Origin: an uncultured Selenomonadaceae bacterium
GTDB taxonomy: Bacteria; Bacillota; Negativicutes; Selenomonadales; Selenomonadaceae
NCBI GenBank assembly: GCA_905233135.1
Contig: CAJOCQ010000002.1
Span: 1-64,000, forward strand
Length of the DNA stretch: 64,000 nt
Direction: 5' to 3'
This document shows, piece by piece, positions 39,801 to 49,252 of the stretch. Every line of letters begins with the position of its first letter. Position 1 is the first letter of the stretch. The position numbers and the translations under genes are program-made. Below the pieces are notes generated by a model that worked only from the letters and a program-made list of their open reading frames with translations, had not been told where the DNA came from and did no database searches.

Positions 39801-40971
39801 AGTTATTCGCGGACTCCTCAAGCGAAATGAAATTGTTCCCGACTTCGCCGACAGCGGCGCACAATGTATCGAATTGGCGAAGAAAAATTTTTACCACATA
39901 ATTTTTCTTGATAATATGATGCCCGAAATGAACGGAATTGAAACGCTGAAAAAAATGCAACGTGAAAAAATTTTAAGCGATAAAACGGCGGTAATAATGT
40001 TGACGGCAAGTGCAATAGCGGGAATGCGTGAAATTTACCTGCGCGAAGGTTTTAACGATTATTTATCGAAGCCAATCGAAGTTTCGGAACTTGAAACAAT
40101 GCTTGAAAAACATTTGCCGCCCGAAATTATTTCTTACAAAGTCGAAGGGCAGCAGGAAAATATTTCCGCAGAAATTGACGCGGGCGAAATTAACACTGAA
40201 ACGGGCTTTCAATATAGCGCGGGAATGCCTGAACTTTACAAGGATATTTTACAAACTTTCGCCAATTTGAAGGACGAAAAAAAATCTGCCCTGCAGGAAA
40301 GTTTCAACGCCGCAGATTGGAAAAATTATACTGTCTATGTACACGCGCTAAAATCTAACGCACAATCTATTGGCGCGGAAAAACTTTTTGAACTTGCAAA
40401 AGAGCTTGAAAGCGCGGGCAAAAAAATTACCGCCGAAAATATTTCTGACAGCGAAAAAATTTCTGCCGCAGATTTTATTAAAAAAAATCACGCCGCTTTA
40501 ATGCAAATGTACGATAAAATTTCCGCCGCCGCAAAAAATATTTCTGAAAATCTTTTCGCGCAGGTTGAAGAAAATTTTGACACGCCCGCCGATGAAATTA
40601 ACACTGAAACGGGTTTGCAATATAGCGCGGGAATGCCTGAACTTTACAAGGATATTTTACAAACTTTCGCCAATTTGAAGGACGAAAAAAAATCTAACTT
40701 GCAGGAAAGTTTCAACGCCGCAGATTGGAAAAATTATACGGTTTACGTACACGCGCTAAAATCTAACGCGCAGTCGATAGGCGCGGAAAAACTTTTTGAA
40801 CTTGCAAAAGAATTGGAACTTGCAGGCAAAAAAATTACCGCCGAAAATTCAACTGAAGGGGAAAAAATTTCAGCCGTCGAATATATCAAGCAAAATCATT
40901 CCGCCGTTATGGAAATGTACGATAAAATTTCTGCAGATGCAAAAAAAATTGCAGAAAATCTTGAAATTTAA
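36808..40971 (+). CDS. hybrid sensor histidine kinase with two extracellular sensor modules, REC and two HPt domains
   Basis: Two Cache-like regions with flanking TMs; HEIRTPINAVLGM; GTGLGIAIV; REC FLDNMMPEMNGIET; VHALKSNAQSIGA twice. Confidence 0.9.
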   Translation: MTLHQKIFQGWQILKNGRRADFFIIIAITLIFLFVIAMNVRLIFQMTSNQAEEIGQMQLETIRGELQGALANAENATLRTALEAEQMLKAGASHAEIERFFYQQKSEQLDLSGGVCFNVYITAKDWTIIPDFDMPADYHAPERLWYKGAAENPGKVYITEPYIDAYTGEICFTMSKILSDGETVVGLDFTMADIQQSISKMSAASDRAALIVTKSGLIIGYNDMSLVGEKISKKLPEYESILMRVVQQNNNESFTALIDEREYTIFSSQTNNGWYMILSVDNEAFYQDSHRQIIFTIALSFAMMISIIFFYLNAMRNGLRAEEALHVKEEFLSRLSSELRTPLHKILNLSGEGALKNDAAENSAQVRESALRLSDMLDNLFSFSTIVSNDKEKILAEENQAHTLSKVSRAARFGIIAVLIVSMLLSLGICVNTTFNWGNTAMQGEVDNYEHQLENWLEKQRAILGMFSNIISENPALMEDYPSAVKFLNDIAQHYPEISACYMANPYSAHQVIMNNGWESSDPNWRVEQRPWYVETFKSDDNFSVSSPYYDDQTGGYCVTLSQIVYGANGEFLGVFGIDFYLDRLTQILGESYTKNGYAFLVDKNGIIINHPNNNYQMAVKRMTDIFGTEYRKAYTSGKVDTLKDYTGNYMACLAKKNSTSNFTVIVANNWWNTYGNIVFLGAAFIVLLGICILIVGALINRLLTWQDSVNRQLKAASDTALAASQSKSQFLAQMSHEIRTPINAVLGMNEMILRESKDDEILDYATNIQSAGKTLLTLINSILDFSKIEDGKMEIIPVRYEVVTLIDDLENMISEKAKKKGLQFKTEINSKIPCSLYGDDLRIRQIITNLLTNAVKYTHEGAVTLKIGGAEIDADTFEMQVEISDTGIGIRAEDMTKLFQSFQRLDEEKNRNIEGTGLGIAIVQKLLAMMNSTLEVKSVYGEGSAFSFKLIQKIIDKNPIGNYEDHKNKHLEKTENKYLVAAGAKVLAVDDNHMNLKVIRGLLKRNEIVPDFADSGAQCIELAKKNFYHIIFLDNMMPEMNGIETLKKMQREKILSDKTAVIMLTASAIAGMREIYLREGFNDYLSKPIEVSELETMLEKHLPPEIISYKVEGQQENISAEIDAGEINTETGFQYSAGMPELYKDILQTFANLKDEKKSALQESFNAADWKNYTVYVHALKSNAQSIGAEKLFELAKELESAGKKITAENISDSEKISAADFIKKNHAALMQMYDKISAAAKNISENLFAQVEENFDTPADEINTETGLQYSAGMPELYKDILQTFANLKDEKKSNLQESFNAADWKNYTVYVHALKSNAQSIGAEKLFELAKELELAGKKITAENSTEGEKISAVEYIKQNHSAVMEMYDKISADAKKIAENLEI
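40186..40971 (+). repeat. 408-bp direct tandem duplication encoding HPt domains
   Basis: GAAATTAACACTGAAACGGG starts at 40186 and 40594; copies nearly identical over the first ~240 bp. Confidence 0.95.
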
Positions 40972-40983
40972 GGAGCGTTGAAA

Positions 40984-41754
40984 ATGGGAGACTTCAGCGA
41001 AAACAACGTTGTTCTTGTAGTTGATGATGACGAAATGAACTTGCAGGTTGCCAAAATGATTCTTGAAAAAAAATTGCCGTGCACAGTTATAACTGCGCGC
41101 AGCGGCGAAAAGTGTATTGAAATTTTGAAAAGTCAGTACGTGCGCCTTGTTCTGCTTGATATTCTTATGCCCGAAATGGACGGGATTGAAACGCTGGAAA
41201 AAATTCGCTCCGATGACAAAATTAAAAATACGCAAATTGTTATGCTTACCGCGTCGCTTGACAAAGACAACATTAAAAAAGCGTCCGCGCTCGGCGTCAG
41301 GGATTACGTCAAAAAACCTTTTATGCCCAATGAATTAATTGAGCGCGTCAGCAAAAAACTTATCACTGAAACAAGCAACAAAGTTTTGGCGGTTGTTGAC
41401 GAAAATAATATTGAGGCGTGGAAAATAATTTTGGAAGACAATTTCAAGCACGAATTTGTAATGAAAACAACGGGCGCGGGCGGCGTGGAATTTCTGCGCA
41501 AGGCTGAAGTTTCATTGGTAATTATCAGCGCGGATTTAAAATTTATCGAAGGCTACAAAGTTTTAAATTTTTTGGCAAGCGAAGAAAAATTTGAGAATAC
41601 GCCGCTTGCCGTAACTTCGCCCAACAAGCTTTTTGAATCTGTTAAAAAATTGAAAATGGCTGAAGCCGAAGACGAAAATTATCACGCCAACAAAAAGAAG
41701 GTGGCGCACGTCGTTACAAATTTAATCGGCTACAGTCTCGATTCGCACATTTAA
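40984..41754 (+). CDS. response regulator with second degenerate receiver-like domain
   Basis: VVLVVDDDEMNLQVAKMILE...LVLLDILMPEMDGIETLEKI...MLTAS...KKPF. Confidence 0.85.
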   Translation: MGDFSENNVVLVVDDDEMNLQVAKMILEKKLPCTVITARSGEKCIEILKSQYVRLVLLDILMPEMDGIETLEKIRSDDKIKNTQIVMLTASLDKDNIKKASALGVRDYVKKPFMPNELIERVSKKLITETSNKVLAVVDENNIEAWKIILEDNFKHEFVMKTTGAGGVEFLRKAEVSLVIISADLKFIEGYKVLNFLASEEKFENTPLAVTSPNKLFESVKKLKMAEAEDENYHANKKKVAHVVTNLIGYSLDSHI

Positions 41755-41790
41755 AAGTTATAAAAAATCGGCTGAACGTGAGGCGAAAAT

Positions 41791-41820
41791 TTTCTTTCTC
41801 GAGCAGAAAGAAAGTACATT
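41791..41820. repeat. dispersed palindrome family, copy D (reverse orientation)
   Basis: TTTCTTTCTcgagcAGAAAGAAAGTACATT. Confidence 0.55.
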
Positions 41821-41915
41821 TATTAAATTAAAAAAATTTTATAAACAGTCGTTAAATTAACAATCAGTACCCCCTGCGATAAAATTTTAAGACTAATCAT
41901 AGTGGAGGGAACATT

Positions 41916-44492
41916 ATGCTAAGTAAATTTTTAAATAAAGCGCGGCAAAAGGGGCAATCAATGATTTTTCTTGCTGCCGCTTTGCCGTTGCTTTTTATGT
42001 TTATTGGGGCGTCGGCAGATTTCGGCTGGATGTATTTCAATCAATCCCGCCTGCAAAACGCGGCAGACGCGGCAGTTACTGCGGGCGCAAAAGTACTTAT
42101 CGGCGATGAACAGAGCGTTTCAGATTATACCTATGTTACTTTTGTTTCAAACACTGAAGCGGGACTTTTGGAAATGATGGAAAGTGATACCCGCCCGAAC
42201 AACAGACCAACTGACGCAGGCGACTTAGTTGCCGCGCAGTACGTTGCAAAAAATTTATCCAAAGAAAATGTCGGCACTTACAACGGCACTTGGGCTTATG
42301 TTGACGCAAGCAAAAAAAGCGGCAGAAAAATTACTTTGCTGCAAGCTGACGCCTGGAATAATAATAACGATGTTAATTTTGAAAGTGCTTTATACGGTAC
42401 GGACGACGCAGATTATAAATCCCTTTATTACGTTGTAACACTTGAAGAGCCGCTTTATCATTTGTTCAGCATTATGGATAATCTCGGCTTTGAAAATCTT
42501 AATACAAAAGTTATGGCGGTTGCAAAAATTACTCATAACATTCAACGTTTGCCCGAAAATGCAGACGGTACGCAATATGTACACGGTCCGAGCCTTTATG
42601 TTCAAATGAAAGCAAAAGAACGCGCAGAAACTTATGTTGACTGGGATATTATCAAAAAAGCGCACGGCGGCAACACTGCCGCAGATAACCGCAGCGTTAT
42701 TACTGCAGGCGCGTTTTATGACGACGGGCAAACTTACAACGGCGGCAAAACTTACCGCACTGAATTAGCTATACTTGACGGTTACGGAATGTCTTTCGGC
42801 AAAAACTACGTCGACCAAAATACAGGTATTCACCAATATGAATGGGACGACCTTTTCATTGACTTTCAAGGCGAAATGCAAGGTATGAGCGATTATATGG
42901 ATATTGATATGGCTGATATAGTTGTTGGTCCCGATGCAGATAAAAGCCAAAAATATAATACCATTATGTGGGACTACGCTATTAAAGGTTACAGCGGCGA
43001 CGCCGGCGACGGCAACAAAGGCGACTACAGAGGCAATCAACCAGAATATGAATTCAGAGTCCATTACCCAATTAATATCAGCGGGCTTTACCCCGTGCGT
43101 ACCGATAAAGGCAAAATTGCGCCTGACCCAATTTACGCCTTCATTGAAAGAGAACCTGTCAGAAAGAGCGGCAGTTATAAAACTTATGACAAAGAAGATA
43201 ATGACGTTTGGTTGAGCGGGCGTAGCAATATGAGCTCCGTTCGTCAAATTATTATCAACAACAAAATTGATAATTATACCAACGCAGACGCTAACCGCCC
43301 GATTATTTTCTTCTATGAAGGTCCCGAACCTTTCAGCGATGACGATAAAAACATTGACGTTGATAAAGGCAAAATGTCCAGCTCCTATAACGGCACAACT
43401 TATATTGGCATAAGACGTTATCAGCCGATTATTTTAAATCTTTATGCAGACTTCAGGGGAATTTTATTTGCGCCGAAAACTCCTGTTGCAATTAACGGCA
43501 ACGGTTACAACTTTGAAGGCTTTGTTGTTGCCTCCGATTATGTTAAATTAATGCAAGAAAGTGATTATGTTAAAATTTATTACGACGGCAAAGAATGTTA
43601 CGCCAAAAAAGAAGATTTAAGCACCGCAAAGCATAAAATTCTTGAAGTCGAATTTAGCGGCAAAAAATATTACGTAAATGAAGCAAATACCCGCAAAACT
43701 TATCACCGTTACCAATACCAATATGAAGTTACAGGCAACGACGGTACTTGTTACGTCAACAACATTTACAATTTAATTGACCACAAAGAATATACTATCG
43801 ACGATAACTACACCAAAGTTTATTATTGGGGACATCCTTATTATATGTTGAAAACTGACCTTTCTGAAACGAAGACAAATCCCAACTACACCGTAAAACT
43901 TAGCGACGGTTCAAAGCGTTATTTTGACGATATGAAAAAACTTTATCCCTTCGCCGAATACAGCGACGTTGAAGTTACCGATACTCAAGGTACAAAATAT
44001 TACATTCCGCGCGGTGCCATTATTTACAAAGTTACTGAAGAAAAAGTTGCTTACAGCGGCTCTCAAAGCAGAAAAGCAACCGTTTTCTCACCTGACGAAA
44101 AAACCGGCAGCAAAAGCGAAATTAACGAAGACCGCACTTGGATAATAACCAGATTCAAGGACAACAAAGGACACGAAAACCCGCTCTTTGTTGATTTTCA
44201 CGGCAACGTCCAATACGGCGATTCCATTACGCCTAATGTTGCACTTGCCGAAGGTTTCACAAAAAATGACCCCGCCGTTACCTACAAATATAACGACCAA
44301 GAATTTAATACTTCGGACGACTTTACTTTTGCAGGAAATCCCTTCAATCTCGGCAAAGTGAAATATAATTCTTTCTACTGCGTCAGCCTTGTTGACTATA
44401 CCTACCTTGCAAAGAGTGAATTTACAAACAAAGAATCAGAAGTTGCTACTGACGCTTTCTACCTTACGCCACGTTCCAAACACATTGACTAA
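41916..44492 (+). CDS. tadG: TadG-like pilus assembly protein (large)
   Basis: GQSMIFLAAALPLLFMFIGASADFGWMYFNQSRLQNAADAAVTAGA. Confidence 0.8.
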   Translation: MLSKFLNKARQKGQSMIFLAAALPLLFMFIGASADFGWMYFNQSRLQNAADAAVTAGAKVLIGDEQSVSDYTYVTFVSNTEAGLLEMMESDTRPNNRPTDAGDLVAAQYVAKNLSKENVGTYNGTWAYVDASKKSGRKITLLQADAWNNNNDVNFESALYGTDDADYKSLYYVVTLEEPLYHLFSIMDNLGFENLNTKVMAVAKITHNIQRLPENADGTQYVHGPSLYVQMKAKERAETYVDWDIIKKAHGGNTAADNRSVITAGAFYDDGQTYNGGKTYRTELAILDGYGMSFGKNYVDQNTGIHQYEWDDLFIDFQGEMQGMSDYMDIDMADIVVGPDADKSQKYNTIMWDYAIKGYSGDAGDGNKGDYRGNQPEYEFRVHYPINISGLYPVRTDKGKIAPDPIYAFIEREPVRKSGSYKTYDKEDNDVWLSGRSNMSSVRQIIINNKIDNYTNADANRPIIFFYEGPEPFSDDDKNIDVDKGKMSSSYNGTTYIGIRRYQPIILNLYADFRGILFAPKTPVAINGNGYNFEGFVVASDYVKLMQESDYVKIYYDGKECYAKKEDLSTAKHKILEVEFSGKKYYVNEANTRKTYHRYQYQYEVTGNDGTCYVNNIYNLIDHKEYTIDDNYTKVYYWGHPYYMLKTDLSETKTNPNYTVKLSDGSKRYFDDMKKLYPFAEYSDVEVTDTQGTKYYIPRGAIIYKVTEEKVAYSGSQSRKATVFSPDEKTGSKSEINEDRTWIITRFKDNKGHENPLFVDFHGNVQYGDSITPNVALAEGFTKNDPAVTYKYNDQEFNTSDDFTFAGNPFNLGKVKYNSFYCVSLVDYTYLAKSEFTNKESEVATDAFYLTPRSKHID

Positions 44493-44502
44493 CTTTTAAA
44501 GC

Positions 44503-44538
44503 GGCGTCCTGCCAAATTGGCGGGGCGTTTTTTTTATT
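44503..44538 (+). terminator. tadG terminator
   Basis: GCGtCCTGCCaaatTGGCGGGgCGTTTTTTTT. Confidence 0.7.
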
Positions 44539-44717
44539 GCTTGAAGCTTTTTATAAATTAATTTTTCACAAGCTCAAATTTGCGCAAAAATAGCCGTAAC
44601 GGCATTTTAATTTTTTCTTGAGAAAATATCGTAAAAAAGTTTGAAGGCGGCTTAACGTTAAAATTTGACGCTTTAAAATCGATATTGGAAGTTGCAGGAG
44701 AAAAATTTTGCCAACAA

Positions 44718-44752
44718 AAAAAGCCGCCGAAAATTTTCAGCGGCTTCAAATT
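44718..44752 (-). terminator. tad operon terminator
   Basis: AAGCCGC...GCGGCTT after tadC, T run on minus strand. Confidence 0.7.
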
Positions 44753-44760
44753 TTCCAAAA

Positions 44761-45729
44761 TTACTGCATAGCACCGAAACTTTTCATCATTGTCATAATT
44801 GACGGCATTAAAAGTACGATAAAAATTGACGGGAAAATAAACATTACCATCGGGAAAATCATTTTGACGGGAGCTTTTAACGCCTCCGCGCGGATATATT
44901 GGCGGCGGCGTTCGCGCATATTTTCTGCTTGCGTTGCCAAAGTCTGCGCCATACTTGTTCCCAATTTTTCCGCTTGTATTACTGAAGTTGTAAACAAATA
45001 AATTTCTTCGACGTCGCAACGTTTCGCCATTTGCGCCAATGCATATTGCTTTGTCATTCCAAATCTTACGTCTTCTTGCATATGTTTAAATTCTTCCGAA
45101 AGTTCGCCTTTCATTCGCACTGTAATTTTTGCAACCGAAGCGTCGAATGAAAGTCCCGCTTGTACGCTGACGCATAACAAATCAAGAAATTCGGGCAGTT
45201 GACGCTTTAAAAGTTTTTGACGCGCGGCGATTTTTTGATTTAATAAAATGAACGGGAAGAACGCGCCGAAAACGCCGCCCGCTACCATAATTAAAAATTG
45301 CTGTGTAACAAAATAATTAGTCCTTTGTGCCACGAAAAAACCTACGCCCGTAAAAAATGCAACCGATATTGCCCAAAAAGCTGCAACGCGCTGTACGCTC
45401 CAAATATTTTGCTTGCCTGCGCGAAATATTCGATTTTCCAACATTGTCACAATAGCTGACGGTGTAAACGAATGAAAAAAATCTATCGTACTTTCAACCT
45501 TCGGCTTGATAATTCTGAAGTAGAAAGATTTTTTTTCCTTCGGGTCATGCACTTTAACTTTTTTTGTATTTTTTGCAGAGCCTGCGCGTTCGCGTTCTTT
45601 TTCCGCAGTTTCCATCATTGTAAGGATTCTTTTGCGAACTTTAGATTCGGGCGTTTGACGCATATAAAAAAGTGCAAAAAATATCCCCATCCATAAAAGA
45701 CTGCCAATAAGTGCAAGTGTAAAAGCCAC
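44761..45729 (-). CDS. tadC: TadC-like type II/IV secretion F-domain protein
   Basis: LPEFLDLLCVSVQAGLSFDASVAKI. Confidence 0.9.
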   Translation of the reverse strand: MAFTLALIGSLLWMGIFFALFYMRQTPESKVRKRILTMMETAEKERERAGSAKNTKKVKVHDPKEKKSFYFRIIKPKVESTIDFFHSFTPSAIVTMLENRIFRAGKQNIWSVQRVAAFWAISVAFFTGVGFFVAQRTNYFVTQQFLIMVAGGVFGAFFPFILLNQKIAARQKLLKRQLPEFLDLLCVSVQAGLSFDASVAKITVRMKGELSEEFKHMQEDVRFGMTKQYALAQMAKRCDVEEIYLFTTSVIQAEKLGTSMAQTLATQAENMRERRRQYIRAEALKAPVKMIFPMVMFIFPSIFIVLLMPSIMTMMKSFGAMQ

Positions 45730-45745
45730 GTTATCACGCTCCTTT

Positions 45746-45790
45746 AAAAAAATTAGGGATTGGAAAAAATTTCCCGTTCCCTAATTTTTA
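45746..45790 (-). repeat. stop-anchored hairpin between tadA and tadC
   Basis: AAAAATTAGGGAttgGAAA...TTTCCCgTTCCCTAATTTTT. Confidence 0.75.
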
Positions 45791-47266
45791 ATCATCTTCC
45801 AAATCAGGCATATCAACGCCATTCATTCTGAATTTGTCGATAAACAGCGGCTGCAAGCCCGAGCCTTCATAGTGTCCTACAGATTTTCCTTCGTCATTGA
45901 TATAATCTTGAACATAGCGGAATAAATCCTGCAAAATAATTGTGTCGCCTTCCATACCTTGAACTTCGGTAATATAAGTGATTTTTCTGCTGCCGTCACG
46001 AATACGGGATTGTTGGAGAATTAAATCAATAGCCGAAGAAATTTGAGTACGAATTGCGCGGACGGGCAATTCCATACCCGCCATTAAAACCATTGTTTCA
46101 AGACGTGCAACAACGTCGCGCGGGGTATTTGCGTGCGCGGTTGTCAAAGAGCCGTCGTGCCCTGTATTCATTGCTTGCAACATATCCAACGCTTCGCCCG
46201 AACGCACTTCGCCGACAATAATTCTGTCAGGGCGCATACGCAAGGCATTTCTAACCAAATCACGAATTGTAATTGCGCCTTTGCCTTCCATATTCGCCGG
46301 GCGCGCTTCCAATGTTACAACGTGCCGCTGTTGCAAGCGCAATTCCGCCGCGTCTTCAATGGTTACAATTCTTTCAGTTTCAGGAATAAATGACGACAAA
46401 ATATTTAACGTGGTAGTTTTACCCGAGCCCGTGCCGCCGCTAACCAAAATATTCAGCCGCGCCTTTACGCAAGCCTCAAGAAATCTTGCCATACTCGGAC
46501 TCAATGTGCCGAAGCCTACCAAATCTTGAACGCTTAAAGCTTTTTTCGCAAATTTACGAATTGTAACCGTTGCGCCGTTTAACGCAAGCGGCGGAATAAT
46601 TATATTGACGCGGGAACCGTCTTTTAAACGCGCGTCAACAAGCGGCGAAGATTCATCAACGCGCCGCCCCAACGGCGTCAAAATTTTTTCAATGATACTC
46701 ATTAAATGCGCTTCGTTGTGAAAGTGCGTATCTGTCAGCATTAACTTCCCTTTTTGTTCAACGAAAATATCGCGCGGACCGTTAATCATTATTTCAGTAA
46801 TTTTTTCGTCCTTCAAAAGCGGCTCCAACGGTCCGAGCCCCAAAAGTTCGTCGCAAATATCGTCAACAAGTTGGAAACGTTCGCCGCGCGTCAAAGAAAT
46901 ATTTATATTTTCGGCAATTTCCCTGTCAGTGTAGGCAGAAATAATTGTTTTAATTTGGTCGCGCGCGTTTTCGCCCTGCGAAATTAATAATTGTTCTTCG
47001 GGCGTCATTTCGTCAACAATTCTTTTATGAATCGACGTTCTCAAATCCTGCATACGATTTTCAACGTTATTCATTGCGGTATGACGCCCTGCGAATGCTG
47101 ACGCCTCAACCGGCTGATCTGCGCCCGTTGCTGTTTGAAGGCGGCTATGATATACCGGCGTTACTTTTTCTTCAACGACTCTTTTTCTGGGAGCGTCGGC
47201 AGAAGATCTTGACGCGGCTTCTTTTGCATTGGTTAAACGTTCCAACAATGATAATGATCTTGCCAT
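45788..47266 (-). CDS. tadA: TadA/CpaF ATPase
   Basis: NILVSGGTGSGKTTTLNILSSFI; RPDRIIVGEVRSGEALDMLQAMNTGHDGSLTTAHANTPRD. Confidence 0.97.
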   Translation of the reverse strand: MARSLSLLERLTNAKEAASRSSADAPRKRVVEEKVTPVYHSRLQTATGADQPVEASAFAGRHTAMNNVENRMQDLRTSIHKRIVDEMTPEEQLLISQGENARDQIKTIISAYTDREIAENINISLTRGERFQLVDDICDELLGLGPLEPLLKDEKITEIMINGPRDIFVEQKGKLMLTDTHFHNEAHLMSIIEKILTPLGRRVDESSPLVDARLKDGSRVNIIIPPLALNGATVTIRKFAKKALSVQDLVGFGTLSPSMARFLEACVKARLNILVSGGTGSGKTTTLNILSSFIPETERIVTIEDAAELRLQQRHVVTLEARPANMEGKGAITIRDLVRNALRMRPDRIIVGEVRSGEALDMLQAMNTGHDGSLTTAHANTPRDVVARLETMVLMAGMELPVRAIRTQISSAIDLILQQSRIRDGSRKITYITEVQGMEGDTIILQDLFRYVQDYINDEGKSVGHYEGSGLQPLFIDKFRMNGVDMPDLEDD

Positions 47267-47281
47267 TTAATCAACTCCCCG

Positions 47282-47752
47282 TCATTGATAAATAATCATA
47301 GATTTTTCTAACGCCATTCTGAAAGTTATCGGCTTTAAATCGCTTGGCAAAACTCCCCATTCTGCCAAAAGCCCGCCTGCCTGTTTATCCAAATGCAAAT
47401 TGATTGTAACTTCAACATCTGTAGCGTTGGTTGCCGTATCTTGCGTTGAAGTACCGTTATAAAAAATTACGCTCCAAATTGGAATATAAAGGCTTGTCAT
47501 CGGCGTTGCGTATTTTGCCAAAGTAGCTGCATCTTGAGTTCTTATCGAATTAACGATACTGTTTCTCAAATATGCGGCGTTTGATTCTGTTCCTGCTTGG
47601 AGGGAAATATCACGGGCAGCGTCGCGCGCGGCGTTGTTGTATTGCGTGTAATCCAAGAAAAGCGCGCCAAGATAAATTATCGCTATGCTGAGCGCAATTA
47701 AGAACGGCACAATAATTGCAAATTCTACAAGCCCCTGCCCTTTTTCTTTCAT
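47282..47752 (-). CDS. tadE: TadE-like pseudopilin
   Basis: MKEKGQGLVEFAIIVPFLIALSIAI. Confidence 0.88.
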   Translation of the reverse strand: MKEKGQGLVEFAIIVPFLIALSIAIIYLGALFLDYTQYNNAARDAARDISLQAGTESNAAYLRNSIVNSIRTQDAATLAKYATPMTSLYIPIWSVIFYNGTSTQDTATNATDVEVTINLHLDKQAGGLLAEWGVLPSDLKPITFRMALEKSMIIYQ

Positions 47753-47857
47753 AAAATCACCACCTTACCAAAAAAGCCCCCTACAAAACATAGGAGGCTC
47801 GGTTTTTATAAGAACTACCAAATTTTTTTAGATTTAAATTAAGAATACTGGATTAAA

Positions 47858-48127
47858 TCAGGTGGTGGTGGGGGTGGTGGTGTTGCCGCTGCCGCCACCG
47901 CCGTTGTTATTGGTATTGCTACCAATACCATCAATTGCAGTATTGGCTTTACCATATGCATTACTGATAGTACCTTGAAGACCTGCGTTTTTATTGCTGC
48001 CGTAGAAAACAGCAACTGCGACAACAGCAACAACTGCAAGAATAATTGCGTATTCAGTCATACCTTGACCTTTTTCAGAGAGTTTCTCCTGCAATTTTGC
48101 TTTGAGGTCATAAATGAATTTTAACAT
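47858..48127 (-). CDS. flp: Flp-family type IVb pilin
   Basis: KLSEKGQGMTEYAIILAVVAVVAVAVF. Confidence 0.9.
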   Translation of the reverse strand: MLKFIYDLKAKLQEKLSEKGQGMTEYAIILAVVAVVAVAVFYGSNKNAGLQGTISNAYGKANTAIDGIGSNTNNNGGGGSGNTTTPTTT

Positions 48128-48226
48128 AATAACCATCCCTTTCTTGACTAGCCGTCAATTAATTCACAAATTAACAGGCATAACTCGCTTGTTAGCTGTG
48201 AATCATTCCTTAATTCACCATAATTA

Positions 48227-48254
48227 ATTTTACTAATTTTTTATAATTTGTCAA
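48227..48254 (-). promoter_or_regulatory. flp promoter
   Basis: Minus strand TTGACA-N16-TAAAAT. Confidence 0.55.
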
Positions 48255-48286
48255 GAAAAATTTTATTCATTCAACTTTCACGTTGT

Positions 48287-49249
48287 TTAAACGTCAATAT
48301 CAACAATTTTCATAATTACGAAGTAGCCGATAATTTCCATAACAACCGCTGCGGCTACTGCCATTTTTCCAATAGGTTCTGTAAAAAGTTGCATAAAGCT
48401 GTCATGAGCAAGCGTAAACATTGCAAGCCCTGCGGCAACCGGCAAGCCCAAAAGTACCATTGCGGACATTCTGCCTTGCGAAGTAACAGAAACAATTTCG
48501 CGGCGCATTCTGATTCTTTCCATAATTGTACCGCTTATGCTGTCAAGAATTTGTGCAAGGTTGCCGCCGACTTCGCGCTGAATTAAAACCGCCGTAACCG
48601 CCAATTCAAAATCTGAACTGCCGATTCTTCTGTTGGCGTCTTCCAAAACTTCTTCGAGCGGCATCCCCATTGCAATTTGTTGGTACATTTCAGTAAATTC
48701 TTCGCCGATTGGCGGCTCCATTTCCTTTGAAATAACTTCGATTGTTTGTTGGAAACTGTAACCTGCGCGAAGAGCATTTGAAATTGTAATTAAGCTTGTG
48801 CCGAGTTGTTCGGTAAATTCGCCCAAACGTCTTTTTGAAAGAGTCAAAACGCCAAACCAAAAAACAGCGGGAACAAGTGCAACTGCGCCTTGTGCAAAAA
48901 CACGATTCAACGTCCAGAAATATACAAGAATACCTACGACAATCATTGCCAAAATATTTAAAACAATGTATTCGCCGCCGAGCAGTTGAATCCCCGCACT
49001 GCGCAATTTGTATTCAATAGACTGCGCAAAATTTCTTTCAACAAGCGGCTTTGCAAGTCTTTGAATGAAAAGCCGAAAACGTGTAGCAAGGTCTTGAGGA
49101 GCATTTGGCTTTCTAACTACAGGGTCAACGTTATGGCGGCGCATTCTGTAAAAAATATCCAAACTGCGCTTATTTTTAAAAGCCATAAGCAGAAAAATTA
49201 CCAAAAAAAATGTTGCAAAAGCAACCAGCATGGCAATAAATAAAACCAT
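48287..49249 (-). CDS. tadB: TadB-like F-domain protein
   Basis: LGTSLITISNALRAGYSFQQTIEVISKEMEPPIGEEF. Confidence 0.9.
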   Translation of the reverse strand: MVLFIAMLVAFATFFLVIFLLMAFKNKRSLDIFYRMRRHNVDPVVRKPNAPQDLATRFRLFIQRLAKPLVERNFAQSIEYKLRSAGIQLLGGEYIVLNILAMIVVGILVYFWTLNRVFAQGAVALVPAVFWFGVLTLSKRRLGEFTEQLGTSLITISNALRAGYSFQQTIEVISKEMEPPIGEEFTEMYQQIAMGMPLEEVLEDANRRIGSSDFELAVTAVLIQREVGGNLAQILDSISGTIMERIRMRREIVSVTSQGRMSAMVLLGLPVAAGLAMFTLAHDSFMQLFTEPIGKMAVAAAVVMEIIGYFVIMKIVDIDV

Positions 49250-49252
49250 ACG

